A stretch of 64,000 bases of DNA from Heliocidaris tuberculata. Lineage: Eukaryota; Echinodermata; Echinoidea; Camarodonta; Echinometridae. How positions within the stretch are numbered: the first letter of the stretch is position 1; every line of letters starts with the position of its first letter. Where the stretch lies: the NCBI GenBank assembly GCA_025618425.1, contig CM046833.1:1187172-1251171 (forward strand), read 5' to 3'. This document shows positions 33,893 through 41,029 of the stretch, in pieces. A program made the position numbers and the translations under genes. Below the pieces are notes generated by a model that ran no database searches, had not been told where the DNA came from, and saw only the letters and a program-made list of their open reading frames with translations.

Positions 33893-36800
33893 CTTCCAGT
33901 AATCATGTAATACTATTTATTGTGTTATTGATAGCAAAAAAAAAAGAAAAAAGGAAAGGGCATAAAAAATTGCATTATTATGTCCGAATTAAAAAATATT
34001 TGAGTATTATTATCATTATTTCAACTATCAACAGTGATCAGTTAGAACTTTTCTGTATTTTTCCTTGTGTGCAAAGAAAACAAAAAATGGAAAAACTTTA
34101 CCTTAAGTCATCTACATACCTACCTGCTTGGACCAAGATGAAAATGAGAGGGGGTGAAGTTTACATGTCCACATTTTATATAAAAGGATTGATCGTAAAT
34201 GACATACTAACGCGGTAAAGTGACTGCCTGTCAAACTAAAGATTGTTGATTCGAATCCACCCCAGGTGGATGACTGAAGCCTTCTTTACGTGTTAAAGTT
34301 CCATCCCCCGTTTCATAGACACAGGCTAGGTTACAATGCAAAAACTTAGTCCCTCAGGTAGTACATTATATGGAGGCACTTTGTAGAGGAGAGTCTACAC
34401 CTTTGCACTCTTGGTAAAAAATAAGGGGGAAACCCCGGAGCAGTGGTACACCTGCACATCCCAATCAGTTGATACTTGATAAAATAAATGATAATTTCTA
34501 GACTAATCAGCAAGTCATCTCTACCTCTTGCTTCTCTCAGGGTGATGGAGCCAACATCCCACCTCCATCCCTCATGGAGCACCCTCCTCTAGCAGCTTAC
34601 ACCAACAGCATACTGACGGGACTAAACGATCTCAGGTTGTGCGCACCTGTAGCTGTCGCTCACCATGTGTCCCAATCACTGCAGCAGTCGCTCAATACCG
34701 TAGTCAACGCTATTGTGGCCTTTCACAGGTAAGTTAGTAATGTCATCAGAACCGTTAGCTAGTCCTAAAAAACACAATGACAGCTTTGTGTTGTCATCTT
34801 CGAAGAAAAGTTTTCTTTACAGAGTCATAGTAATGTCTCTTAAGTTATATTTTGATTTTATCATAACATACATGTATAGGAAAGAGAAGAATGCAATCAA
34901 CATATGAAAGCAAAGCCAAATTGTTTCTATCTCTCAGTTAAGGCAATATGCATATATATTACATGTTGTTTTTCCGAAGGATCATGATTCCGAAGGTTCG
35001 TTACTCCGACGGTTCGTAATTGCGAAGGTTCATAATTCTGAAAATGAAAAAGGGTTCATAATTCCGAAAATGAAATAGGGTTCGTAATTCCGAAAATGAA
35101 AAAGGGTTCATATTTCTGAAGGTTTGTAATTCCGAAAAGTTATGTAGGACTCTATTGCATTTTCAGAATTACGAACCTTCAGAAGAATTATGAACCCTTT
35201 TTCGTTTTCGGAATTATGAACCCTTTTTCACTTTTGGAATTACAAACTCTATTTCATTTTTGGAATTATGAACCTTTGGAATTATGAACCCTATTTCATT
35301 TTTGGAATTACAACCCTTCGGAATAACGAACCTTTGGAAAAATGAATCAAATGTTCGGAATTATGAACCCTATTTCATTTTCAGAATTATGATCCCCTTC
35401 TATGGGAAATTTGTGTTTCAGAATTACGAACCTTCGGAATTATGAACCTTCGGAAAAACGAGTACCCCCCTATCAATATACATGATACAGTATATGTCTC
35501 TGTGTTCATAGAGAGGAAGAGTACTTTCAACCCGCAAGACCAAGACCAGTTTGTATCATTCTCTTGATGAATATGATATTAATTTCTGTTGTCTGATATT
35601 GTTTTTTTTTTTTTTATCTTATCTCATAGAGCTGAGGAGAGTACTTTCAACCAGCGAGAGCAAGACCAGTTTATATCATTTTGTGAGTCAGCTAGCAATC
35701 AGATGGTTCCATTCCTCAATCGATGTCTGATCTCTTTGTTTCCACCGTCAACCATCGCCCAGACGCTAGGTATCTCAACCACTGAACTACAGAAGATGGT
35801 AAGAGGAATTGAATCTCCTCTGAATATGTTAACCCTTTCAGGACAGGAATTATTTCAGGGCTAAATTGATCACATTTTGTTCTCCAAATTGGCAACAATA
35901 ATATTTTTCTTTTAGTGCTACATGTCTTTGAAAACAATATACTTGGTTATAAATGTTGTCCAAAAGTTGAAAAAAAATTGCCAATTTTGATAAAAAGCAA
36001 TGATTTTGAAACTCTCAATGTGCTCTGATTTAAGGATTTCAAAGCTTATTCTCATTTTTAAAACTCCTGGCATCAAACCCAATAAGGTTATGCAACAAAA
36101 ATGGACATAGTGTGTGCAGAAATTTTTGCTCTTTCTAGTCATGCATCTGGTATAATATTTAGAGCTCTGAATAAAAATTTTTGGGGCCAAACCACAGACT
36201 GTTGTATTAAGCCTATATGAATTAGAGAATTCAGTAGACAACAGGGGAGCGTTTCATCAAGCGTTATGTCAGTGATTTTTACCGACAACTGTTATAAGCT
36301 ACTGAAATCCTTGCATCTGATTGGCTGAGAGCAAATTTGTCAGTAAAAATCACTGACAAAACGCTTGATGAAACGCTCCCCAGGTTAACTCTAAAACTGC
36401 AGGTCAGACCTCACCAATGACTCAACTTTGGCAAGACATTAATCTACATTTTGCCACTCTCCACCCAGGTGAGGTAAATGGGTACCCGGTAAAACGGAAT
36501 TGTTTCAATGCTTGAGTACCACGGTAGCTCTGCGAAAGCTGGGGTAATATTGTGATATCAGGACTCTCAGGGAGAACAGTATATGATACTGATGAGGCTA
36601 TCCTGGGCAAACAAGACATATTTATTATTATTATTATTATTATCATATCTCTTCTAAGCTTCCAAAACTACTGCCTTTGATTGGCTGTGAGGAAATTTGT
36701 CATAAAATTTGGCATTTGTTATATGTAAAGGGTATTATGAAATAGGGCTACATCTAGAAAATCAAAGATAAACTAGGGATAACAAAATCAAAAGTGCAGA

Positions 36801-38128
36801 GATTTCATATACCCTTTTCAAAATGGATATTATCAGTGTTGCTGCAAAACCAGAAACTTTTGCTATACTGCTTTACAGCCATTTCTGCAGCAAGATGCTT
36901 GTGAGATTCAAACATTTAGCATTGTATGTGTTTTTGATGTATGTGTTGTTATTCAATAAATTTGTTCCATGCAACTCTTATGAACCTGGACTACTCCTGA
37001 AATTTGCCAAAGTTTCTTGCATACAAAAGTTTCTTGTTTTATGTTAATTTGAAATTTACTCAATTTTCTATATACCCCCTGTTGTTAGGGCCATTTGGGA
37101 TCTCTCCACATTGCCTTGATTGTGGAGTCATAACTTCCATACAAAAGTTTCTTGTTTTATGATAATTCAAAGGTGGATGTATGACATTTGCTCTTGTGAC
37201 AATTGCTCCGGTCAAACTTTGCCATGCTAATCCTAAACCTAAACCTAAACTTAACCCTAACCTAATCCTAATCTTCACATTGTCCTGAACAAAAAAACAA
37301 ATCGTGACCTTGACCTTAACCTTTGACCTTTCGAGGTATGGACTGCGGAGCAAATGTCGCAGGAGCAAATGGCGGCGCACCTTTAAAGGTAACTGCATTT
37401 TCAGTACGTCTTTCGTTGTTAGGGTCATGTGGGATCTCTAGACATTGCATCGATCGTGGAATCATTGAGATTGATGATACCACAAAAAGAAGAACTAGTC
37501 AAGGAGGAGGAGGAGGAGAAAGAGGAGAGGAAAGAAACAAAGATTCATGTGATTCCTGAAGCAGCTGAAGAACAGGCAGACCAAGACGGTAAGTTCTTTT
37601 CATTAAATATATTTTGAAATGGTCAGGTAAAGTTTATTACTATGTCTATGCGCATGAATCAGACAGACACTCTTGTTGTAATAGGGCCCAAATGGAGTAT
37701 ATTTTAACTTTAAACTTTAAACTTTACGTACGTGCTTTTAAAGCAGTTTTTTATAACTGAACGCACCTACCCTGAATTTTAATAAAACTCTAATAAATAA
37801 TAAATAGATAAATTAAAGCCAATGTACACTTTTTGTAGCAAAGAGAAAATTGGAACGAAACAAGTAAAATATAATCTCGTATTGTTCCCCTTATATAAAA
37901 AGATATATATGTGAGATATTTTTAATGTTCCTTCCACAATTACCGATGGATTTAGTTTATCCTGTACAAAGTGTAGTGATAACAGTTCTCCGATATTCTC
38001 TGTCCACATTATGATTGTCAGGTCCAGATGAGCCCCACCATGCTGAGCCAGAAACAGGAACCGACAAGTCAGAAGAAACAGAGGCTGATACAAGGCAAGA
38101 TACCGGAGAGAAAGGTCCTAATACGTGA
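15780..38128 (+). CDS. COG8: COG8, conserved oligomeric Golgi complex subunit 8, 13 coding exons
   Basis: Coding exons: 15780-15846, 19009-19080, 19999-20123, 20864-20967, 22481-22652, 25626-25839, 26983-27146, 32035-32234, 33348-33432, 34541-34728, 35630-35798, 37423-37588, 38022-38128. They sum to 1833 nt (610 aa plus TGA), matching the 612 aa of human COG8. The Dor1-family core is very similar to vertebrates: [78 protein letters not shown]8 joins lobe A and lobe B of the eight-subunit tether that captures retrograde vesicles at the Golgi. The C-terminus is acidic and poorly conserved, as usual. All introns are GT-AG with consistent phase. Introns are crowded with MITEs and partial exon duplications but the frame is intact. 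Confidence 0.96.
15847..18280. other. COG8 intron 1, first part
   Basis: No exon or recognisable transposase. Contains a GA-rich patch (17390-17600). No repeat family assigned. Confidence 0.5.
18285..18417 (+). mobile_element. LINE 3' tail with (TTGAAA)n
   Basis: A T-rich stretch ending GAAATAAAATAAATTGAAATTGAAATTG..., typical of the 3' UTR and terminal satellite of CR1/L2-like LINEs. A similar tail is at 50815-50955. No coding part attached. Confidence 0.55.
18489..18896 (+). mobile_element. TTAA-type element, CCCTTTCAGGAC family, copy 1
   Basis: Left end CCCTTTCAGGACCGGAATTATT and right end CACGAAAGGGTTAA are short inverted repeats; TTAA is intact on the right and reads TTGA on the left. 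Partner copy at 35832-36200. Terminus and target fit a piggyBac-like non-autonomous element. Confidence 0.72.
19009..19080 (+). CDS. COG8: COG8 coding exon 2
   Basis: Residues 23-46, [20 protein letters not shown], matching human QWRERPDVGRYLRELSGSGL. Acceptor TCGAATAG, donor GTAAGT. Confidence 0.93.
19721..19868. mobile_element. MITE related to the GGGGAGCGTTTCATCAAGCG family
   Basis: Ends GGGCCTTGTTTCATAAAACTTG and CAAGCTTTATGAAACGGGGCCC. The core TATAAGCTACTGAAATCC / GATTGGCTGAGAGCAAATTTGTCA is shared with 8565-8702 and 36244-36381, so the termini diverged faster than the core. Confidence 0.8.
19999..20123 (+). CDS. COG8: COG8 coding exon 3
   Basis: Residues 47-88: [20 protein letters not shown] and [13 protein letters not shown]. 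Donor GTAAGC. The exon's 3' half plus its donor is duplicated at 20265-20395. Confidence 0.95.
20184..20250 (+). repeat. (GA)n microsatellite in COG8 intron 3
   Basis: GAGA run directly after the exon 3 donor region; a second run at 20465-20494 follows the exon 3 echo. Confidence 0.85.
20265..20395 (+). pseudogene. Echo of COG8 exon 3 (3' half plus intron start)
   Basis: Matches 20064-20183: TAACTACAAGACATTCATTG, GAGACAGC-GA-TGCTC, GGGAGAT-GT-GAAGAT, then intronic AGCATTTTT-TACCCTTTTCTC and TATCTAATGAAAACATGA. The donor has become GAAAGC (GT lost) and an in-frame TAG follows CTCA, so it cannot act as an exon. Confidence 0.9.
20597..20810. mobile_element. MITE with GGGTAAAGTCCAAGGTATTTTGTC ends
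   Basis: The inverted ends GTAAAGTCCAAGGTATTTTG and CAAAATACCTTGGATTTACC lie about 210 bp apart. A decayed relative is at 33028-33173. Confidence 0.82.
20864..20967 (+). CDS. COG8: COG8 coding exon 4
   Basis: Residues 89-122, [20 protein letters not shown] and [10 protein letters not shown]. Donor CAG|GTAAAAG. The last 37-38 nt and the donor recur identically three more times downstream. Reading through the donor meets TAA at once (TCC AGG TAA), so only splicing at the first donor keeps the frame. Confidence 0.95.
20931..21730 (+). repeat. Tandem array carrying four copies of the COG8 exon 4 end and donor
   Basis: The unit contains AACACATTTCTGAAAGAAGC through CAGCTCCAG|GTAAAAGGGG, a (GA)n run and AAGATAAAGAAAG / AAGATGAAGGTAG subrepeats. 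Donors lie at 20968, 21156, 21354 and 21574 (periods 188, 198, 220 bp; the GA run grows). The exon-derived 37 nt are identical in all four, implying recent duplication or homogenisation. Copies 2-4 lack an acceptor. Confidence 0.95.
21731..22135 (+). repeat. Polypurine (GA-rich) tract in COG8 intron 4
   Basis: Continues the array as almost uninterrupted purines (GAGAGA, GGAGG, AAAGAG). On the opposite strand it gives long Ser/Leu/Phe pseudo-ORFs without gene character. Confidence 0.85.
22481..22652 (+). CDS. COG8: COG8 coding exon 5
   Basis: Residues 123-180: [40 protein letters not shown], nearly identical to human. Acceptor TTCTGTAG, donor GTAGCG. Confidence 0.96.
23015..23268. mobile_element. 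MITE with ATAGGCC(T/C)ATATTCTGAACTCC-type ends
   Basis: Ends GGCCCATATTCTTAACTCC and GGAGTTCAGAATATAGGCC are inverted repeats, with internal repeats of GGTTTAACTTA-AC and its complement. A solo fragment (AACCGGAGTTCAGAATACGG) sits at 47683. Confidence 0.82.
23583..24594. mobile_element. About 1-kb TIR element, GGGGGTCGTTTCATCAAA ends
   Basis: Inverted ends GGGGGTCGTTTCATCAAAC and TTTGATGAAACGACCCCC extend inward (CATAAC / GTTATGAC, GATCAGCGAC / GTAGATCGCCGAC). No transposase ORF. The TTTCATCAAA terminus resembles the smaller GGGGAGCG family, so the two may be related. Confidence 0.78.
25188..25585. mobile_element. TTAA-flanked MITE, AGGGGGTACCCAATGCTG family
   Basis: 398 bp between TTAA at 25184-25187 and 25586-25589. 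About 120-bp imperfect terminal inverted repeats start AGGGGGTACCCAATGCTGAA, with AGATCATGATTTTAT and CGTGTTGCCAGAAAA inside. The right end stops 36 bp before the exon 6 acceptor. Confidence 0.86.
25626..25839 (+). CDS. COG8: COG8 coding exon 6
   Basis: Residues 181-251: [20 protein letters not shown] and [19 protein letters not shown]. Donor GTAGGT. The final 70 nt plus donor form a five-copy array downstream (25894-26489). Confidence 0.96.
25894..26489 (+). repeat. Five-copy array of the COG8 exon 6 end and donor
   Basis: Degenerate copies of AGGATCAA...TACAGG, CAAGGGATGCATGGTTCCAG and TTCAGATGATG|GTAGGTTTCAC lie at 25894-25967, 26033-26101, 26161-26234, 26294-26362 and 26417-26489. Donors are at 25968, 26102, 26235, 26363 and 26490 (period 127-134 bp). 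Intronic TTTAAGTTTATGTTAGGGCT is part of the unit. The last copy is most decayed (GTAATT donor). The copies have frame-breaking changes relative to exon 6. Confidence 0.93.
26983..27146 (+). CDS. COG8: COG8 coding exon 7
   Basis: Residues 252-306: [43 protein letters not shown]. Acceptor AATTGCAG, donor GTAAGA. Confidence 0.96.
27621..28245. mobile_element. MITE with ATAATATGTGACCCTCCACCACA ends
   Basis: Perfectly matched inverted ends (AATATGTGACCCTCCACCAC and its complement) about 620 bp apart in COG8 intron 7. No ORF. The extreme ATAATATGTGACC palindrome suggests that part may be target sequence. Confidence 0.82.
28300..30967 (-). pseudogene. Transposase-derived pseudogene (MULE-like) with acidic repeat region, antisense in COG8 intron 7
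   Basis: On the - strand the reading starts near 30967 with a Ser/Asp/Glu/Gln repeat region (30967-30035), then a zinc-binding-like segment ([15 protein letters not shown], about 29640), a linker ([16 protein letters not shown], about 29570), [11 protein letters not shown] (about 29270) and a transposase-like core ([37 protein letters not shown], 29100-28840). The D...A spacing followed by C-x2-H resembles Mutator-like (MULE) transposases with a WRKY/GCM1-type finger; a related recombinase is possible. In-frame stops at 30461-30463 and 30032-30034 and frameshifts near 29620 and 29300 make it a pseudogene. No terminal repeats found. It interrupts nothing of COG8. Confidence 0.5.
30035..30880 (-). 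repeat. Coding minisatellite inside the transposase pseudogene
   Basis: About nine units of roughly 33-39 codons share the consensus S-x-E-E-V-D-H-G-x-D-D-D-Q-x-S followed by STLG and QSEE. Codon-level conservation across units and mostly multiple-of-three spacing suggest that expansion happened while the frame was translated. Confidence 0.75.
31000..32034. other. Rest of COG8 intron 7
   Basis: AT-rich sequence without recognised repeat. A weak - strand frame (31243-31512) precedes the pseudogene and might be upstream sequence of the same element; I cannot support this. Confidence 0.4.
32035..32234 (+). CDS. COG8: COG8 coding exon 8
   Basis: Residues 307-372: [17 protein letters not shown] and [20 protein letters not shown], the most conserved block of the family. 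Acceptor TTTCCAG, donor GTATGT. Confidence 0.96.
32461..32520 (+). repeat. Poly-C/poly-A run
   Basis: C16 followed by interrupted A tracts in COG8 intron 8. Confidence 0.8.
33028..33173. mobile_element. Decayed relative of the MITE at 20597-20810
   Basis: The right end ACCAAATACCTTGGACTTGCCC matches that family; the left end (ACTTGGATCAGACCAAAATACC) is degraded. Confidence 0.5.
33174..33300 (-). mobile_element. Decayed SINE fragment
   Basis: AATAATGATGATAGTGATGT, TTGTATAGCATTTATGTC and CTGGGCTGCAGGTGAGTGGC correspond to the tail and body of the SINE at 13744-14030 with many substitutions. Confidence 0.45.
33348..33432 (+). CDS. COG8: COG8 coding exon 9
   Basis: Residues 373-401, [16 protein letters not shown], aligning with human FQEEMNSYMLISAPAI. 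Acceptor TGTTCAG, donor GTTTGT. Confidence 0.92.
33834..33888 (+). repeat. (AT)n microsatellite
   Basis: About 27 uninterrupted TA repeats in COG8 intron 9. Confidence 0.95.
34192..34400 (+). mobile_element. tRNA-derived SINE head, second SINE type
   Basis: ACTAACGCGGTAAAGTGACT (box-A-like) and GTTGATTCGAATCCACC (box B) lie about 30 bp apart, followed by CCCCAGGTGGATGACTGAAG. The body differs from the 2352 family. The 3' end is not defined. Confidence 0.6.
34541..34728 (+). CDS. COG8: COG8 coding exon 10
   Basis: Residues 402-463: [36 protein letters not shown], ending VNAIVAFHR. Acceptor CTTCTCTCAG, donor GTAAGT. Confidence 0.95.
34972..35466. repeat. Foldback minisatellite of GGTTCGTAATTCCGAA units
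   Basis: Left half repeats units like GGTTC(A/G)TAATTCCGAA with AATGAAATAG spacers; right half carries the complementary units (TTCGGAATTATGAACC). Ends GTTTTTCCGAAGG and CCTTCGGAAAAAC are inverted. The whole 500 bp can fold into one large imperfect hairpin. Partial copies at 44671-44805 and 45838-46020. Confidence 0.88.
35503..35570 (+). pseudogene. Echo of COG8 exon 11 (acceptor and exon start)
   Basis: TTCATAGAGAGGAAGAGTACTTTCAAC-CGCAAGACCAAGACCAGTTT matches the acceptor and first 60 nt of exon 11, with a one-base insertion and a TGA soon after. It lies 125 bp upstream of the functional acceptor, which has gained a T15 tract. Confidence 0.85.
35630..35798 (+). CDS. COG8: COG8 coding exon 11
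   Basis: Residues 464-520: [38 protein letters not shown]. Acceptor TCTCATAG, donor GTAAGA. A decayed copy of the acceptor plus about 60 nt of the exon lies at 35503-35570. Confidence 0.95.
35832..36200 (+). mobile_element. TTAA-type element, CCCTTTCAGGAC family, copy 2
   Basis: Starts after TTAA (35828-35831) with CCCTTTCAGGACAGGAATTATT and follows 18489-18896 closely (GGGCTAAATTGATCACATTT, GCAACAAAAATGGACATAGT). The right end is truncated near the next MITE. Confidence 0.78.
36244..36381. mobile_element. MITE, GGGGAGCGTTTCATCAAGCG family, copy 2
   Basis: 138 bp, same length and termini as 8565-8702 but with the central core in the opposite orientation (TGATTGGCTGAGAGCAAATT), as expected for a near-palindromic element inserted in inverse orientation. 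Confidence 0.88.
36410..36635 (+). mobile_element. tRNA-derived SINE, 5'-truncated copy
   Basis: The body TTTGGCAAGACATTAATCTAC and TTGCCACTCTCCACCCAGGTG, then an (ATT)n tail, matches the 2352 family on the + strand; the tRNA-like head is missing. Confidence 0.8.
36655..36745 (+). repeat. Fragment of the GATTGGCTG MITE family
   Basis: TTTGATTGGCTGTGAGGAAATTTGTCATAAAATTTGGCA followed by TTATGAAATAGGGCT resembles the right half of 19721-19868. Confidence 0.6.
37083..37133 (+). pseudogene. Echo of COG8 exon 12 (acceptor and exon start)
   Basis: TTGTTAG followed by GGCCATTTGGGATCTCT-CACATTGC-T-GAT-GTGGA-TCA parallels the real acceptor and first 45 nt of exon 12, in the same frame until TAA. It lies 334 bp upstream, separated by a small inverted-repeat element (37169-37388). 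Confidence 0.85.
37169..37388. mobile_element. Small TIR element with telomere-like core
   Basis: The ends AAAGGTGGATGTATGACATTTGCTC and its imperfect complement (GAGCAAATG...GCGCACCTTT) enclose (CCTAAA/CCTAAC)n-like sequence. It separates the exon 12 echo from exon 12. Confidence 0.65.
37423..37588 (+). CDS. COG8: COG8 coding exon 12
   Basis: Residues 521-575: [20 protein letters not shown] (human GHVNIGAIQEPLAFILP), then a Glu-rich run. Acceptor GTTGTTAG, donor GTAAGT. A broken copy of the start of this exon lies at 37089-37133. Confidence 0.92.
37813..37960 (-). mobile_element. TTAA-type MITE family B, fragment
   Basis: TTAAAGCCAATGTACACTTTTTGTAGC and the following 130 bp match the left part of 9798-10300. 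Confidence 0.65.
38022..38128 (+). CDS. COG8: COG8 coding exon 13
   Basis: Residues 576-610, an acidic low-complexity tail ([14 protein letters not shown]) ending at TGA 38126-38128. Supported by acceptor ATTGTCAG and phase; the sequence itself is not conserved. Confidence 0.85.
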
Positions 38129-38340
38129 TGTAGGAATGTACAGTATCAGTTGACGGACTGGAAAAAAGAGTAGACTACATGTACTTGAAATTGAAGGAGA
38201 AATGTATGATTCAGGAAATAATGAAGCATCAGTAGCGTAACCCCTTGGTGATTGCTTGAAAATAATATTTTGATTTTGACCACTTGCATTATTTATGAAA
38301 TTTTAAGGCATGCTAAAGTCACTGATGTTACAGTAATCCT

Positions 38341-38511
38341 GAGTGGAACCTCGTCATAAAGAACACTGTCACAACAAACTCTCCATTATAATTTTTCCGG
38401 TCCCACTTTTTTGTTTTCTATTGTTTTTTTAGCCCTGATATAACAAGGTTTCTATATGAAGAGGTAATATCCTTGATCCCAAGGAGTTTGTTACAATGAG
38501 GTTCCACTGTA
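38341..38511. mobile_element. Tigger/pogo-like MITE
   Basis: Inverted ends GAGTGGAACCTCGTCATAA and TTACAATGAGGTTCCACT with the internal pair AACAAACTC / GAGTTTGTT. The AGTGGAACCTCG terminus is typical of Tigger/pogo derivatives. A related diverged copy is at 41030-41190. Confidence 0.7.
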
Positions 38512-38765
38512 CCAGGGTTCAAAACATAGACCACTGCTGCTAAAGGGCGTATGTGTTTAACATTGGCGTATTGAATTATGCTCTGCCCTTTTTGGGAGTT
38601 TGTGGGTCATACAAACATCTGGCATTATTAATGGTGTTCAATATCGATGGCATATTTACAGTTTTTTGTTTGACTCCTGTTTGTCTGTTTGCATAATCCT
38701 TGAGAAAACCTGTCACTTCAACTGAAGAATATACGATGTATGAAGAATATATATGAACACTTTGC

Positions 38766-39560
38766 TTGTTATCCCCTCGCCGACGAAGTTGGAGGGGATA
38801 TAGCAACGCTACCATCCGTCGATTTGGGAGTATGTAGGTCAAAGGTCAAAGATCATAGCTCATTAAATATGCAAAAATCCTAAAATGTGGTTTCCGCTCA
38901 TTAATTTTGTAATGTTAGATTGTAATGAAATTTGGTAAGAAGGTACTTAGTATGAAGATATAGCCTACATGTAAGTTCGATCTTCGAGTATGTCATAGTT
39001 AATCAAACATGCAAAAATAGCTAATTATGTATGCGAATATGTGGTTTCCATTCGATAACTTTAGTAATGTTTGACGGATTTTAATGAAATTTGCTATGAA
39101 GGTTCATAGTATCAAAACATATCCCAAGTTTGATTTTGGAGTATGTAGGTCAAAGGTCAAAGGTCATAGCTCATTAAATATGCAAAAAAAAGCTAATTAC
39201 TGTATGTATCCGAAAATGTGGTTTCCGTTTGATAACTTTAGTAGTGTTAGACAGATTCTAATGAAATTTGGTAAGAAGGTAAATGGTACGAAGATATACA
39301 TGTAGCCTAAGTTCGATCTTCGAGTATGTAGGTCAAAGGTCAAAGTTCCCAGTTGATTAAATATGCAAAAATTGCTAATTATGTATATGAGAAAGTTTAT
39401 TTTCAGATCTTCTTTGGGTCATTCCATAAAGTAATAAACTTTCTGTACATCCAATTCCCAGGTATAAGTAACTTTCTTGCCTGGTAATATAATAGTATAG
39501 TCTAATGGAGTTAACTTGTTCTGACATATATAGGCGATTTGTACCCGGTGAGAGGATGCT
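38766..39560 (+). repeat. Tandem repeat (155-183-bp units) with AGGTCAAAGGTCA motifs
   Basis: Begins with the hairpin TATCCCCTCGCC...GGAGGGGATA and contains three to four diverged units (GAGTATGTAGGTCAAAGGTCA, ATTAAATATGCAAAAA, TGTGGTTTCCGTTTGATAAC, TAATGAAATTTGGTAAGAAGG). One unit has lost the AGGTCA block. Confidence 0.85.
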
Positions 39561-41020
39561 ATGCTTTGCGTTGCCCTTGTTTGTTATTTCTGTTTGCTTG
39601 TAATCATTGCTGATACCTATATTAAAGTATTAGATGATTTTTAGCATTTGTGTTTTTAGAAACAATGTTTCTAAGTCTGGTAGACTCAGATGAAATGGAA
39701 AAATGTAGTGGACATGGTTAGATTAGAATGTACTAAAATTGCATTTCAGCGATATCCGACATGTGAAAGGTTGCTGCCATGATGATTTAAGAGAGCTATT
39801 TACCACGATGACTAAAGGCTTTACTGATGATAAACTACATGCATTGCAATACTCAGCCTGAAGAAATAAATAAATAGAAGGAAGTGAATGCAATGATTCA
39901 AGTTGTAGTGATTGTCCATGGTGTCATATTTTCATTCTTTGTAAATATAGATGTTCACCACATCCTTTGTGATATTTCACAATAAAAACAACTTTGAGAG
40001 ACACTTCAGAATTGCTTGAGTTTAAATGCATTACAAGAACACTATAGGAGATATACAATATCATGATTAATGGCATGGGGAAATACATGTACAGCCCTCT
40101 GTTGTGAAATAAGGAAGTGATACTAACATTCGGCCTTTTGCCAAGTCATCTCAACCGATACTTAATTTACATCTATTGAACCTGTGCCAATAAAGCTAAT
40201 TATGAAAGTATAACTTCCCTATGAAGAGATTGTGTACATGTATATACATGTACAATGACTAATGTATATATTTTGTGATGCATTTGTAGTGGTTCTCATT
40301 TTTTGCTGGATTAAAGTATTAACTAAAAGAAGTAGCAGTTTTCTATCTGCTTTTTCTTTACATGTTCCTCCATGTCTACTCAAACTGTAATACATTTGAG
40401 TTTTTCTGTCATGAAATGCTTATTTCACATGCCCTTTGTTGCTCAAAATTACTCCAAATATTGTCAAGGTTGTACATATAGATATAACCTTGAGAACGAT
40501 AGCTACTTTAACAGCTCTTTTTTTTTTTGAAAATGAAAAGACCAAATAGACATAACCATAAAAGTTTAAACAAGACTCTAAATATAGTTGTAGTAGTCAC
40601 TGTTACTCTGAGTCTGTAAACATCTTCGGTTTATCACATGGGTAGAAAGAAAGGATTTTCTAGGTAACTGATAAGACAGTTTTCATGACACCTTTTACAG
40701 TGTCGGTTTGCGAAGGAGAGTCACATATTCTATGATTTTTAAGTGGTCATATGAATGATGTAGGAATAGTCATTACAGCAGGTCTACTGTTCGGCATATA
40801 TTATTTGTAGGCCTATTTATTTAATGAGTTTAATGGGCATACATCAGTGTATATTTACATGTATTTTACTTTAGTAGAAGGAAACTTGAAAGTGTAAGTT
40901 TCAACTTTGTGGCAGGGAATCAAATACATGTATATGAAAAAAATGTAGATAAATACACACAAAATATCCCTTAAAAACGAAGTGTGATATACAAAGCAGA
41001 AGCCTCAACAGTGGTAGCAT
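39561..41020. other. Intergenic AT-rich region after COG8
   Basis: Candidate AATAAA signals lie at 39865-39870 and 39981-39986; one could end the COG8 transcript if its 3' UTR is about 1.8 kb. No coding exon or defined repeat recognised. Confidence 0.35.
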
Positions 41021-41029
41021 GGGATGAAC

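Noticed and set aside
37220..37280. Interstitial telomere
   Set aside because: The CCTAAA/CCTAAC repeats are few and imperfect and lie inside a small inverted-repeat element.
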